Below, one piece after another: positions 25,226-33,120 of a stretch of DNA of 35,468 bases. The translations under genes and the position numbers were made by a program. Under the pieces are notes generated by a model. It was not told the DNA's origin, searched no databases, and saw only the letters and a program-made list of their open reading frames with translations. The stretch is from assembly GCA_913041945.1 (NCBI GenBank), contig CAJWIT010000013.1, positions 1-35,468 on the forward strand. The letters run 5' to 3'. Source of the DNA: an uncultured Fidelibacterota bacterium (GTDB lineage Bacteria > Fidelibacterota > Marinisomatia > Marinisomatales > UBA8229). Position 1 is the first letter of the stretch. Every line of letters starts with the position of its first letter.

Positions 25226-26256
25226 TGAAAGGCCGTTACGACGATGAAAACCTGAAGTGGATACCTGTACTGATCCTGGCAATTTTTCTATTTCCATTTA
25301 TTCTTAAAGGTGCCACGTCCAGCTACAAATATTATCTTTATGTGTTAAACATCGCCGGTATTTACATGATTCTCACCATTGGGCTGGATCTGCTCAGCGG
25401 TTTTACAGGATTGATGTCACTCGGTCATGCTGCATTTCTTGCCATTGGTGCCTACTCTTCGGCAATTCTTGTTGATCAGGTGGGAATTCCCTTTGAATTA
25501 TCAATATTTATTTCTCCTGTCATTGCAGGTTTATTCGGCTTGGTTATTGGCTTTCCCGCCTTGCGGATTGAAGGAATGTATCTCGGTTTAACAACGATGG
25601 GATTTGGTTTTATTGTAAAACGTCTCATTATTGCACTAAGAGAATGGACAGGAGGTTCCGCTGGGATGCCTGTGTCTAAAGCAACCATCTTTGGGTTCAC
25701 AATTAATAATGATTGGGACAATTATTTTATGATCTATTCTTTTGTGATTATTTCTGTGATCATTGCCAGGAGAATAGTGATATCAAAACTGGGCAGGGCT
25801 TTTATGGCTATTCGGGATTCTGAACAGGCGGCACAAGCATCAGGCATTAATCTGGCAAAATACAAAATGCTGTCTTTTTTTATTTCCGGACTATTTGCCG
25901 GCTTCGCAGGCGTGTTATTTGCTCACACGAGCCATTTCATTTCTACTGATCATTTCGATATTTTACTTTCAATATATTTTATCGTAATGGTGCTTATTGG
26001 TGGAGCTGGATCAATCTATGGCGCTGTGCTGGGAACCTTGTTTATTGTGTTAATGGAAAATCTGTTTATTCCTTTATTTAAAGATGGATTGGCAAAATAT
26101 ATCCATTTGGAAGCTGGTGATTTTCAAGCATTCATTTTCGGTTTTATAATGCTGTTATTTATTATATTCCAACCGTTGGGACTGTATGGTATGTGGCTCA
26201 AAATAAGAATTTACTGGAAATTGTTTCCATTTAATCCGCGCAGGCGGTCCACCTAA
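25225..26256 (+). CDS. livM: Branched-chain amino acid-type ABC permease LivM
   Basis: Second transmembrane subunit, 343 residues from ATG 25225. The start is chosen for the one-base TAATG overlap with livH; the frame is open further upstream inside livH but that part is not conserved. Family segments: GLDLLSGFTGLMSLGHAAFL (about 52-71), FPALRIEGMYLGLTTMGF, the ATPase-contact loop AIRDSEQAAQASGINLAKYK and VLIGGAGSIYGAVLG. It pairs with LivH to form the membrane channel. A long hydrophilic N-terminus is absent, as in standard LivM. Confidence 0.92.
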   Translation: MKGRYDDENLKWIPVLILAIFLFPFILKGATSSYKYYLYVLNIAGIYMILTIGLDLLSGFTGLMSLGHAAFLAIGAYSSAILVDQVGIPFELSIFISPVIAGLFGLVIGFPALRIEGMYLGLTTMGFGFIVKRLIIALREWTGGSAGMPVSKATIFGFTINNDWDNYFMIYSFVIISVIIARRIVISKLGRAFMAIRDSEQAAQASGINLAKYKMLSFFISGLFAGFAGVLFAHTSHFISTDHFDILLSIYFIVMVLIGGAGSIYGAVLGTLFIVLMENLFIPLFKDGLAKYIHLEAGDFQAFIFGFIMLLFIIFQPLGLYGMWLKIRIYWKLFPFNPRRRST

Positions 26257-26271
26257 ACCAAGGAGGTAATT

Positions 26272-27438
26272 ATGAAGCGTTACGTTTCAATCATCATAAT
26301 GGCAGCTCTCGCATGGATACGCTGTGAAAATAGAGTAACCTCACCCGGTGTCACAGACACAGAAATTCTTATCGGTAATATCCAGGATTTAAGTGGTCCA
26401 ATTAAGGAGTTGGGGTTTTTGATTCCTTCCGGAACGAACATGTACCTAGATTATATCAATGCTCAGGGTGGTGTTCATGGTCGGCAAATAAAAATGCTTA
26501 TAGAGGATCATGGCTATAATCCCCAAAAAGCGGTTGTTGCAGCCAAGAAACTCATTGAAAAAGATCAGGTTTTTGCCCTCTATAATGTTATTGGGACTTC
26601 AACTACAGAAGCGATACGGCCAATTTTAGAAGAATCCGGTGTACCCCTGGTGGCACCGGCAACCATGTCCGGGACAATGTCTGATTTGTCCAGGAAAGCC
26701 GGCCATTTAATATTTCATACCGATGCTGGTTATGATGTACAGTCGAACGTGCTGGTGGATTATATCCTGGAACAAAATGCAAACGCGAAAATTGGTGTGG
26801 TTTACCAGGATGATGATTACGGTGCCAACGTACTAAAAGGCATTGCTGAAGCGGAAGAACGCCACGGGATCACGATCCAACGGGAAGCCTATCAGCGTGG
26901 TGCCACCGATTTTGTAGGTCAAACCGGGAATTTGATGAAAGGCGGCATAACGGATGTTATTATCGGCGGTATCGTACGTGAGCCTGTAACCATCATGAAA
27001 ACATCCCAAGCGATGAAATATTCACCGCACTTTTTCGGCCACGCCCCCACCGTTGATGCCCGTGTGGGCCTGTTAGCTGGAGATGCGGGTGAAGGTTTTA
27101 CATCCTGCTATTTTGCTTATCTTCCGGATTCTGATAAATCTGGTCCTGCTTTGTATAGAGAACTCTGTGAAAAGAATAATGTGCCGGAAAAGATGCGCGG
27201 TATCTATCATTATTATGGTTTTGCCACAGCTCATATTTTAGTAGAAGGATTAAGGCGTGCCGAGGAGTATCCAACACGTGAAGGTTTGATTAATGGCCTT
27301 GAAACTTTGAATAACTGGGAGAGCGGAACCTATCCGCCAATTACTTTTAACAAAAATGATCATGCCGGTGTGGAAAAAATAATGCTGCTTCAGATACAGG
27401 GCGGGAAACAGGTCGCCATTACCGGTTGGCTGGAATAA
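26272..27438 (+). CDS. Periplasmic substrate-binding protein of the HAAT importer
   Basis: Type I periplasmic binding protein (Peripla_BP_6), 388 residues. The N-terminus has a signal sequence (SIIIMAALAWIRCEN); the Cys at 18 could be a lipid site, although Arg at -1 breaks the usual lipobox. Core segments: TEILIGNIQDLSGPIKELG, YINAQGGVHGRQIKMLIED, YNPQKAVVAAKKLIEKDQVF, PLVAPATMSGT (ligand-contact loop) and VVYQDDDYGANVLKGIAEA. Start ATG 26272 has a strong AAGGAGG 7 bases upstream, better than its neighbours, fitting the need for excess binding protein. A terminator follows immediately, so part of the transcript should end here. The ligand cannot be told from sequence. Confidence 0.9.
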   Translation: MKRYVSIIIMAALAWIRCENRVTSPGVTDTEILIGNIQDLSGPIKELGFLIPSGTNMYLDYINAQGGVHGRQIKMLIEDHGYNPQKAVVAAKKLIEKDQVFALYNVIGTSTTEAIRPILEESGVPLVAPATMSGTMSDLSRKAGHLIFHTDAGYDVQSNVLVDYILEQNANAKIGVVYQDDDYGANVLKGIAEAEERHGITIQREAYQRGATDFVGQTGNLMKGGITDVIIGGIVREPVTIMKTSQAMKYSPHFFGHAPTVDARVGLLAGDAGEGFTSCYFAYLPDSDKSGPALYRELCEKNNVPEKMRGIYHYYGFATAHILVEGLRRAEEYPTREGLINGLETLNNWESGTYPPITFNKNDHAGVEKIMLLQIQGGKQVAITGWLE

Positions 27439-27462
27439 ATAAACGTAACGTAAACTGAATTT

Positions 27463-27515
27463 AATGTCACTGCGCATCTCCCCTATATGGGGGGACAATG
27501 CAGTGACATTTTTTT
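27463..27515 (+). terminator. Intrinsic terminator inside the importer operon
   Basis: AATGTCACTGC (27463-27473) pairs perfectly with GCAGTGACATT (27500-27510), with an inner stem TCCCC/GGGGGA, and ends in seven T (27509-27515). The livG start codon follows the last T directly at 27516. It should favour expression of the upstream genes, including the binding protein, over the ATPase and synthetase genes. Confidence 0.88.
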
Positions 27516-28277
27516 ATGAGTAATCTTTCGATTCAAAACCTGCATATTCATTTTTCAGGTGTCGTTGCCCTGGATGAAGTATCCTTCGATATAAAAGAAG
27601 GAGAAATATTTTCATTGATAGGACCAAATGGTTCCGGGAAATCCACATTATTCAATTGCATCAATGGGTTTTGTTCTCCTCAACGGGGTTCTATAAAATA
27701 TAACAATGTTGACCTTCTGGCCAGAAGACCTCATGAGATTGTTAAACATGGCATTTCCCGTACCTTCCAAAATCTCCAGAATGTTCCTTTTATGACTCTC
27801 CTCGATAATATTTTATTAGGTGCCCATCACAGGTTAACTATGAGGGATACATTCACTAGATGGATTTCACGAAAAGAGCGTGGAAGAGAAGAAGCGTTAG
27901 CCTTAGAAGTTATGGATTTTTTAGGGATTGCCAACTTTGAAAAGAAGTATTTGAGCGGGCAGCCATATGGTATTCAAAAATTGGTTGAAATTGCACGTGC
28001 GCTGATTTGTAAACCAAAATTGATCCTGATGGATGAACCTGCCGCGGGAATGAATGACCAGGAGACATTGGAAATTGGAAAAATTATTTCTGAAATAAGA
28101 GATATCCTGAACATAACTGTGTTAGTGGTAGAACATGATATGAATTTGGTCATGAATATTTCGGACCGTATCTGTGTTTTGGATTCCGGCAGGATTCTGG
28201 CAATGGGAGAACCGGAAGAAGTAAAAAATCATCCTAAAGTAATCAAGGTATTTCTTGGGGACGAAGTCCATGCTTAA
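27516..28277 (+). CDS. livG: HAAT importer ATPase LivG
   Basis: ABC ATPase, 253 residues. Walker A is GPNGSGKSTLF (about 36-46), followed by the LivG-type INGFCSPQRGSIKY and ISRTFQNLQNVPFMTLLDNI (Q-loop). The signature region is GQPYGIQKLVEIARAL, the degenerate form usual in LivG. Walker B is LILMDEPAAGMN, and the switch His is in VVEHDMNLVMNISDRICVL. The ATG lies directly after the U-tract of an intrinsic terminator, so no ribosome site is available except the hairpin itself; read-through mRNA may be translated poorly or by another route. It overlaps livF by 8 bases. Confidence 0.92.
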   Translation: MSNLSIQNLHIHFSGVVALDEVSFDIKEGEIFSLIGPNGSGKSTLFNCINGFCSPQRGSIKYNNVDLLARRPHEIVKHGISRTFQNLQNVPFMTLLDNILLGAHHRLTMRDTFTRWISRKERGREEALALEVMDFLGIANFEKKYLSGQPYGIQKLVEIARALICKPKLILMDEPAAGMNDQETLEIGKIISEIRDILNITVLVVEHDMNLVMNISDRICVLDSGRILAMGEPEEVKNHPKVIKVFLGDEVHA

Positions 28278-29010
28278 GATGGTTGGAGTAGAGACGTTTT
28301 ACGGAAAGATCAAAGCTCTCCATGGAGTTTCACTGGGCGTTGAAAAAGGACAGCTTGTTTGCATTCTTGGAGCCAATGGCGCAGGAAAAACAACCATTTT
28401 AAAAACGATCTGCGGCATTACTGAACCGGAATACGGCACCATCCATTTTAATGATGAACAAATCGATCATAAAGATCCTGAAGAAATCATCAAAATGGGC
28501 ATATCCCATGTACCTGAAAATAGACGCATTTTCCCGGAATTAACTGTTAATGAAAATTTGTTGATGGGTGGCTTCCTGATAAAAGATAAAGATCTGTTTG
28601 CAGAACGTTTTGAAAAAGTCACAGCCCATTTCCCAGTACTTTCAAAACGCAGCAGTCAGCAGGCTGGAACATTAAGCGGAGGGGAACAGCAGATGCTGGC
28701 TATTGCCAGAGCATTAATGCTGGAACCACAATTGTTATTATTGGATGAACCATCTTTAGGTTTGTCACCAAAACTCGTCCAGGAAATTTTCACAATTATT
28801 CAAGATTTACATCAAGCTGGAGTGACAATACTTTTGGTTGAACAAAATGTGAATCAAGCTCTTAAAATTGCAGACTATGGGTATGTTCTTACATCAGGTA
28901 AGATTTTTTTAAGCGGAACCTATGACGAATTATATGAAGAAGAAAAAGTGCGGGAAATGTATTTGGGTGAAGGGAAATATGTCCGCAGAGCACGTTTGTG
29001 GCGATCATGA
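28270..29010 (+). CDS. livF: HAAT importer ATPase LivF
   Basis: ABC ATPase, 246 residues from ATG 28270, which overlaps the livG end by 8 bases; ATG 28279 is an alternative three codons later. Walker A is GANGAGKTTILKTI, Q-loop region SHVPENRRIFPELTVNENLL, signature LSGGEQQMLAIARALM, Walker B LLLLDEPSLGLSP, switch His position occupied as LLVEQNVNQAL (Gln, as is usual in LivF). Its stop overlaps the start of the synthetase gene by 4 bases (ATGA), tying the synthetase to this transporter. Confidence 0.92.
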   Translation: MLKMVGVETFYGKIKALHGVSLGVEKGQLVCILGANGAGKTTILKTICGITEPEYGTIHFNDEQIDHKDPEEIIKMGISHVPENRRIFPELTVNENLLMGGFLIKDKDLFAERFEKVTAHFPVLSKRSSQQAGTLSGGEQQMLAIARALMLEPQLLLLDEPSLGLSPKLVQEIFTIIQDLHQAGVTILLVEQNVNQALKIADYGYVLTSGKIFLSGTYDELYEEEKVREMYLGEGKYVRRARLWRS

Positions 29011-30812
29011 GTAAACTTGACTTTAATATTTGCAATACGGTTCCTAAAGCATTCTTGCATCATGTGACTGAACAGAAACATGATATTTCAAACTGGTCTA
29101 AGGTAAAAGGAGTTTGGGAACCCCAAACCTGGGGTGAATACGGAGCAAATGCCAAAAAGATCGGCCAAGCCTTGCTGGCTTCTGGCATGAATCCCGGAGA
29201 TAAAGTTTCTATTCTATCGCAGACGCGGTTGGAGTGGGTCATGTGTGATATGGCTATTATGTGCATTGGGTGTGTCACAGCACCAGTCTATCATTCCAAT
29301 ACAAAAGAACAAGTTCATTATATAGCAGAGCATAGCGATGCACGACTCATGTTTATTGAGGATCAGGAACAACTTGATAAAATTTTAGGAATTTGGGATA
29401 GATTACCAAAAGTTGAAAAAGCTGTCGTATTTGATGCGTACCATCCCAAAGATCTTCCCAATGTGATTTCGTTTGCTGATTTTATTGAAACGGGCATAGA
29501 TGATGGTTCTTTTGAACAAAGGATCGAATCCAGTAAACCGGAAGAAGTGATAAGCTTTATTTATACATCCGGAACAACAGGACACCCAAAAGCTGGCGTC
29601 ATCAATAGTGACAATGTCATCTCCATGATCAAACATTTACCGGATCTGCTCGATATTCGAAAAGAGGATATCTCGGTAGCATATTTACCATTGGCTCATA
29701 TTGCAGAGCGACTCCTGGGGCATTTTTTGAAACTTGTTTCTGGTAATGAGACCGCCTTTGCTGAAAGTATTGAAGATATGCCGGATAATACGCGCCAGGT
29801 TGGACCAACCATCATGTTTGGTACTCCCCGTGTTTATGAAAAGTATTATGCACGGATTTCCACAGGGATTGGAGATGCAACATGGGTGCAAAAAAAAGTG
29901 TATAACTGGTCAGTTGAAACAGGTAGAAAACGATCCAAATTGTTATCTAAAAAGAAATCGATTCCCATTACATTAAAATTCAAATCAGCTATGGCCAAGT
30001 TTCTCATTTACAATAAGATCAAGGATATTTTTGGCGGTCGGATACGATTTATGATCTCAGGTGCAGCACCTATTTCACCGGAAATAATACACTATTTTAA
30101 ATGGATGGGCATCACTATTTATGAAGCCTATGGTATGACGGAGACAACTGGGGTTATATCCTGTAATAAACCTGGGTTTGTTAAAATTGGTTCCGTGGGA
30201 CAACTACTTCCTGAGACTGAAGTGAAGATTGCTGATGATGGTGAAATTTGTGCCCGTGCTCCACAAAATATAAAAAAATATTATAAAAACGAAGAGGCAA
30301 CTAATGAACTAATGAAACCTGGCAGCAACGGCAGCTTCTGGCTTCATACCGGAGATGTGGGTCATATTGATGAAGATGGTTATTTATTTATTACAGATCG
30401 AAAAAAGGATTTAATCATCACAGCTGGCGGAAAAAATGTGGCACCCCAAAATATAGAAAATCTTTTAAAGACCAGTCCTTACGTAAGCCAGGCCATGGTA
30501 TTTGGCGATAAAAAACCGTATTTGATTGCACTCATAACCATGGATGAAGACGAGATCGCCAAATTTGCCCGGGACCACAAACTTTTATACCAGGATTTGG
30601 CTGATCTTTCCAAAAAAAAGGAAGTCCACGAACTCTATCGCCAGGAAGTCCACAATAAGAATGAAAAGCTGGCTTCATACGAAACAATAAAGAAATTCTT
30701 TATATTGGAAGAAGATTTTGATCAGGACAAAGATGAGTTAACTCCTACATTGAAAGTCCGGAGAAAAGTGGTGACGGAACGGTATAGAGACATCCTGGAA
30801 AATTTGTATTAG
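29007..30812 (+). CDS. Long-chain-type acyl-CoA synthetase (AMP-forming)
   Basis: Activates a carboxylic acid to its CoA thioester through an acyl-AMP. 601 residues from ATG 29007 (ATGA overlap with livF; a GTG at 28998 is open but less likely). Motifs: FIYTSGTTGHPKAGV (P-loop, about residue 190), AYLPLAHIAER, GAAPISPEIIHYFKWMGITI, YEAYGMTETTG, WLHTGDVGHIDEDGYLFITD and RKKDLIITAGGKNVAPQNIE (hinge and C-terminal domain). The length and the LPLAHIAER and GGKNVAP forms place it with COG1022 long-chain synthetases. Being the last gene of the importer operon, it probably activates the imported carboxylate, trapping it in the cell. Its stop interlocks by 4 bases with the end of the convergent gene at 30809. 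Confidence 0.9.
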   Translation: MSKLDFNICNTVPKAFLHHVTEQKHDISNWSKVKGVWEPQTWGEYGANAKKIGQALLASGMNPGDKVSILSQTRLEWVMCDMAIMCIGCVTAPVYHSNTKEQVHYIAEHSDARLMFIEDQEQLDKILGIWDRLPKVEKAVVFDAYHPKDLPNVISFADFIETGIDDGSFEQRIESSKPEEVISFIYTSGTTGHPKAGVINSDNVISMIKHLPDLLDIRKEDISVAYLPLAHIAERLLGHFLKLVSGNETAFAESIEDMPDNTRQVGPTIMFGTPRVYEKYYARISTGIGDATWVQKKVYNWSVETGRKRSKLLSKKKSIPITLKFKSAMAKFLIYNKIKDIFGGRIRFMISGAAPISPEIIHYFKWMGITIYEAYGMTETTGVISCNKPGFVKIGSVGQLLPETEVKIADDGEICARAPQNIKKYYKNEEATNELMKPGSNGSFWLHTGDVGHIDEDGYLFITDRKKDLIITAGGKNVAPQNIENLLKTSPYVSQAMVFGDKKPYLIALITMDEDEIAKFARDHKLLYQDLADLSKKKEVHELYRQEVHNKNEKLASYETIKKFFILEEDFDQDKDELTPTLKVRRKVVTERYRDILENLY

Positions 30813-31324
30813 GAATTTCTTTCATGAAAAACCGTATGATTAAATGAACCTGTTATTAATGCTTTAGAAATCATTTTTCGAAACTCACCGATTTTTTTAT
30901 AGGAGTAAATCCTGAAATGCCTGGTGTAGCGCACCGTTCCAAATTCATCACTTTTTTGGTCAGTTCTTAATTTTTTCTTTCGGGGTTTTTCTTTCAGCCA
31001 ATCTTCATGCTAGGCAGCCACCACCGCCGTTTCATCCTGGTCACACTGAAGTGATAACCCTATTTCCCCTTTTTTCAATTTCCGTTCAAATTGCCCCAAT
31101 TCTTTAAAGGCAAATTTTCCTGATGTAAAATACCGGTCACGAATTTCCCAGTCAAAGGTTATTCGTTTCCCCGTCTTTGTATCCACAATCACGCCGTCAT
31201 CCCTGAAATTTTCAGTGTTATAAATTTGCATTACCAGACGGAGGTCGTCCTTGACATTATTAAATTTTTCAACAAATGCCTTCAAGCTGGCCTCATGCCG
31301 ATTGTACATGCTTGGGCGTTTCAT
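30809..31324 (-). pseudogene. Unknown small gene interrupted by an in-frame TAG
   Basis: ATG 31324 overlaps the carboxyltransferase stop by 4 bases. The frame runs 104 codons (MKRPSMYNRHEASLKAFVEK... QCDQDETAVVAA) to a TAG at 31010-31012. It then stays open in the same frame for 66 more codons (HEDWLKEKPRKKKLRTD, FGTVRYTRHFRIYSYKKIGE) to a TAA at 30809-30811. That TAA overlaps the stop of the convergent synthetase gene. The second part reads like protein, so the gene is probably 171 codons long with a nonsense change, a sequence error or read-through at the TAG. The family is not recognised. Acidic and lysine positions (ITFDWEIRDRYF, FAFKELGQFERKL) might hint at a nuclease-like core, but this is speculation. 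If the TAG is a true end, the product is a 104-residue protein. Confidence 0.6.
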
Positions 31325-33120
31325 CCGTCGACTGTATTTTGGGGTGAGCTGTCTTCTATTATTTCAACAATCTTCTGTCTGATATTTTCTGGTGTGACAA
31401 TTGTATCGGCATGCCCGTGCTGATGGAGCCACTGGGTTGTCTGAAAATCCCGTCCTAATTTGTGTCCCACATATTGTTCAATCACCCGCCGGCCGGAAAA
31501 ACCAATATTTCCGCTGTTGAGCTCAAACAACCTGATTCCCCGGGAGCCATAGCCAATTGCAACTCCTCCCAGCGTTGGATCGGTGATCAGGGTAATCACA
31601 GGTATCCCTTTTCGCTCTGCACGGGTGAGAGCTACATGTGCCTTGGGAATGCCAACCATGGAGGAACAACCTTCATGCATGCGGGCGCCTCCTCCGCAGG
31701 CTTGAAGAACCATGGGCAATCCTTTTGTGAAAGCAATTTCTGCTGCACGCCAGATCTTTTCTCCGGAACTCATACAGTAAGACCCGCCTAAAAATCCGAA
31801 TTCTGTCCCACAGTAAATAACTTCATTATTAAGAATTTTTCCCATCCCGGTGATTAGAGCGGAAGTCATTCCAGTTTTCAGGCGGGTTTCCTCCAATTTC
31901 TCACTATACCCGGGAAATCCTAAAATATCTTTATCCATAACATAGCGGGTTTCTTCATGCTCATTGAAGGAGCCTTGATCCAGGATCAAATCCATATAAT
32001 CCCAGGCGCTTGGTCTGACATACCTGTGGCCACATATATTGCAAACGTAATTGTTTTTTTTAAGGAGAGAACCATTCACAGGATCATAAACATGCTTCCC
32101 TGACTTTGAGTAGCAATCCTTGTGACGCTGTACGAACCCCTCCTTATTTATTATAGGAAGTCGGGATACTTTTTCCTGAATTAATCGAGGCCCGTTTACC
32201 GTTACCTCATCCCAATGACCAATCTTTTTCCAACGTTTGATTCGATCTTGAAAAAGTTTTTCGGCAGGAATTTTATTCAATTTTCCAATCCAATTTTTTA
32301 GAGCTGTCCCTGCGGCCTGGATTGCTTCAGCCGGATTGCGGTGTGCCGGCCCCGGCTCTTCAGGTACCATTTCATCTACAATGCCCAATGCAAATCCTTC
32401 CCGGGAAGTGATCTGGGAAACTTCCGCTGCTTCATTAGCTCGGTGACGGGTATGGAAAAGTATTGACGAACATGCCTCCGGGGTAATAACAAGATAGGTT
32501 GAATATTCCATAGCCAACACACAGTCGCATCCTGTTAACGCGATGGCTCCCCCGCTGCACCCGCGGTTAATAATCAGAGACAAAGTCGGAGTATCTGATT
32601 CAATTAATTTTTGAATTGTCTCCCCTATCCGCCAGGCAATGCCTCCCGCTTCTGATTCTTCCGTTGGATCAGCCCCCGGTGTATCCACAAAAGTAATGAT
32701 CAGCCGGTTTTCTTCATTCGCCGCATCAACAGCGCGGATTGCCCTCTCATAGGAAGCCGGAGTAGGCATTCCATGGTTCCAGTGTTTTACTTTTTCGCCG
32801 TCCTTCATCATTTCCAGCAGTTCCTTATAGCGGGAAGTGGGACCGGTCTGCTGACCGATTAACATAAGAGGAATTGAAGTGTCTTCAATGGCAATCTCTG
32901 CTCTATGAGTTTGAATCAGCCAGACGCCAAATTCATCGCTGGAAAAGCATTCTTCAACAGAATCAAATAATGAAAGATAATCAAGATATTTTGGACGCTC
33001 AGGATGAAAGGACAATTGATATTTTTCATATTCAGACAGTTGATCAATATCCTCCGCTGCATAACTGAAGTGCCCTTCTTGCTCAAAAGAATAGTAATAA
33101 TGGTTTGTGTGTTCAGTCAT
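31321..33120 (-). CDS. Fused acetyl-CoA carboxylase carboxyltransferase (AccA then AccD)
   Basis: Transfers the carboxyl group from carboxybiotin to acetyl-CoA (malonyl-CoA for fatty acids). 599 residues. Residues 1-300 are AccA-like: YQLSFHPERPKYLDYLSLF, GMPTPASYERAIRAV, IITFVDTPGADPTEE, INRGCSGGAIALTGCDCVLA and MEYSTYLVITPEACSSILF. Residues 320-599 are AccD-like: a zinc-finger region with CNICGHRYVRPSAWDYMDLI, GMGKILNNEVIYCGTEFGFL, GGGARMHEGCSSMVGIPKAH and TDPTLGGVAIGYGS. The first CxxC pair of the AccD finger is not present (HKDC instead). The A-then-D order is the reverse of the DA order in propionyl-CoA-type carboxyltransferases. No biotin carboxylase or biotin carrier gene is in the window. 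ATG 33120 overlaps the methyltransferase end by 8 bases. Confidence 0.88.
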   Translation of the reverse strand: MTEHTNHYYYSFEQEGHFSYAAEDIDQLSEYEKYQLSFHPERPKYLDYLSLFDSVEECFSSDEFGVWLIQTHRAEIAIEDTSIPLMLIGQQTGPTSRYKELLEMMKDGEKVKHWNHGMPTPASYERAIRAVDAANEENRLIITFVDTPGADPTEESEAGGIAWRIGETIQKLIESDTPTLSLIINRGCSGGAIALTGCDCVLAMEYSTYLVITPEACSSILFHTRHRANEAAEVSQITSREGFALGIVDEMVPEEPGPAHRNPAEAIQAAGTALKNWIGKLNKIPAEKLFQDRIKRWKKIGHWDEVTVNGPRLIQEKVSRLPIINKEGFVQRHKDCYSKSGKHVYDPVNGSLLKKNNYVCNICGHRYVRPSAWDYMDLILDQGSFNEHEETRYVMDKDILGFPGYSEKLEETRLKTGMTSALITGMGKILNNEVIYCGTEFGFLGGSYCMSSGEKIWRAAEIAFTKGLPMVLQACGGGARMHEGCSSMVGIPKAHVALTRAERKGIPVITLITDPTLGGVAIGYGSRGIRLFELNSGNIGFSGRRVIEQYVGHKLGRDFQTTQWLHQHGHADTIVTPENIRQKIVEIIEDSSPQNTVDG

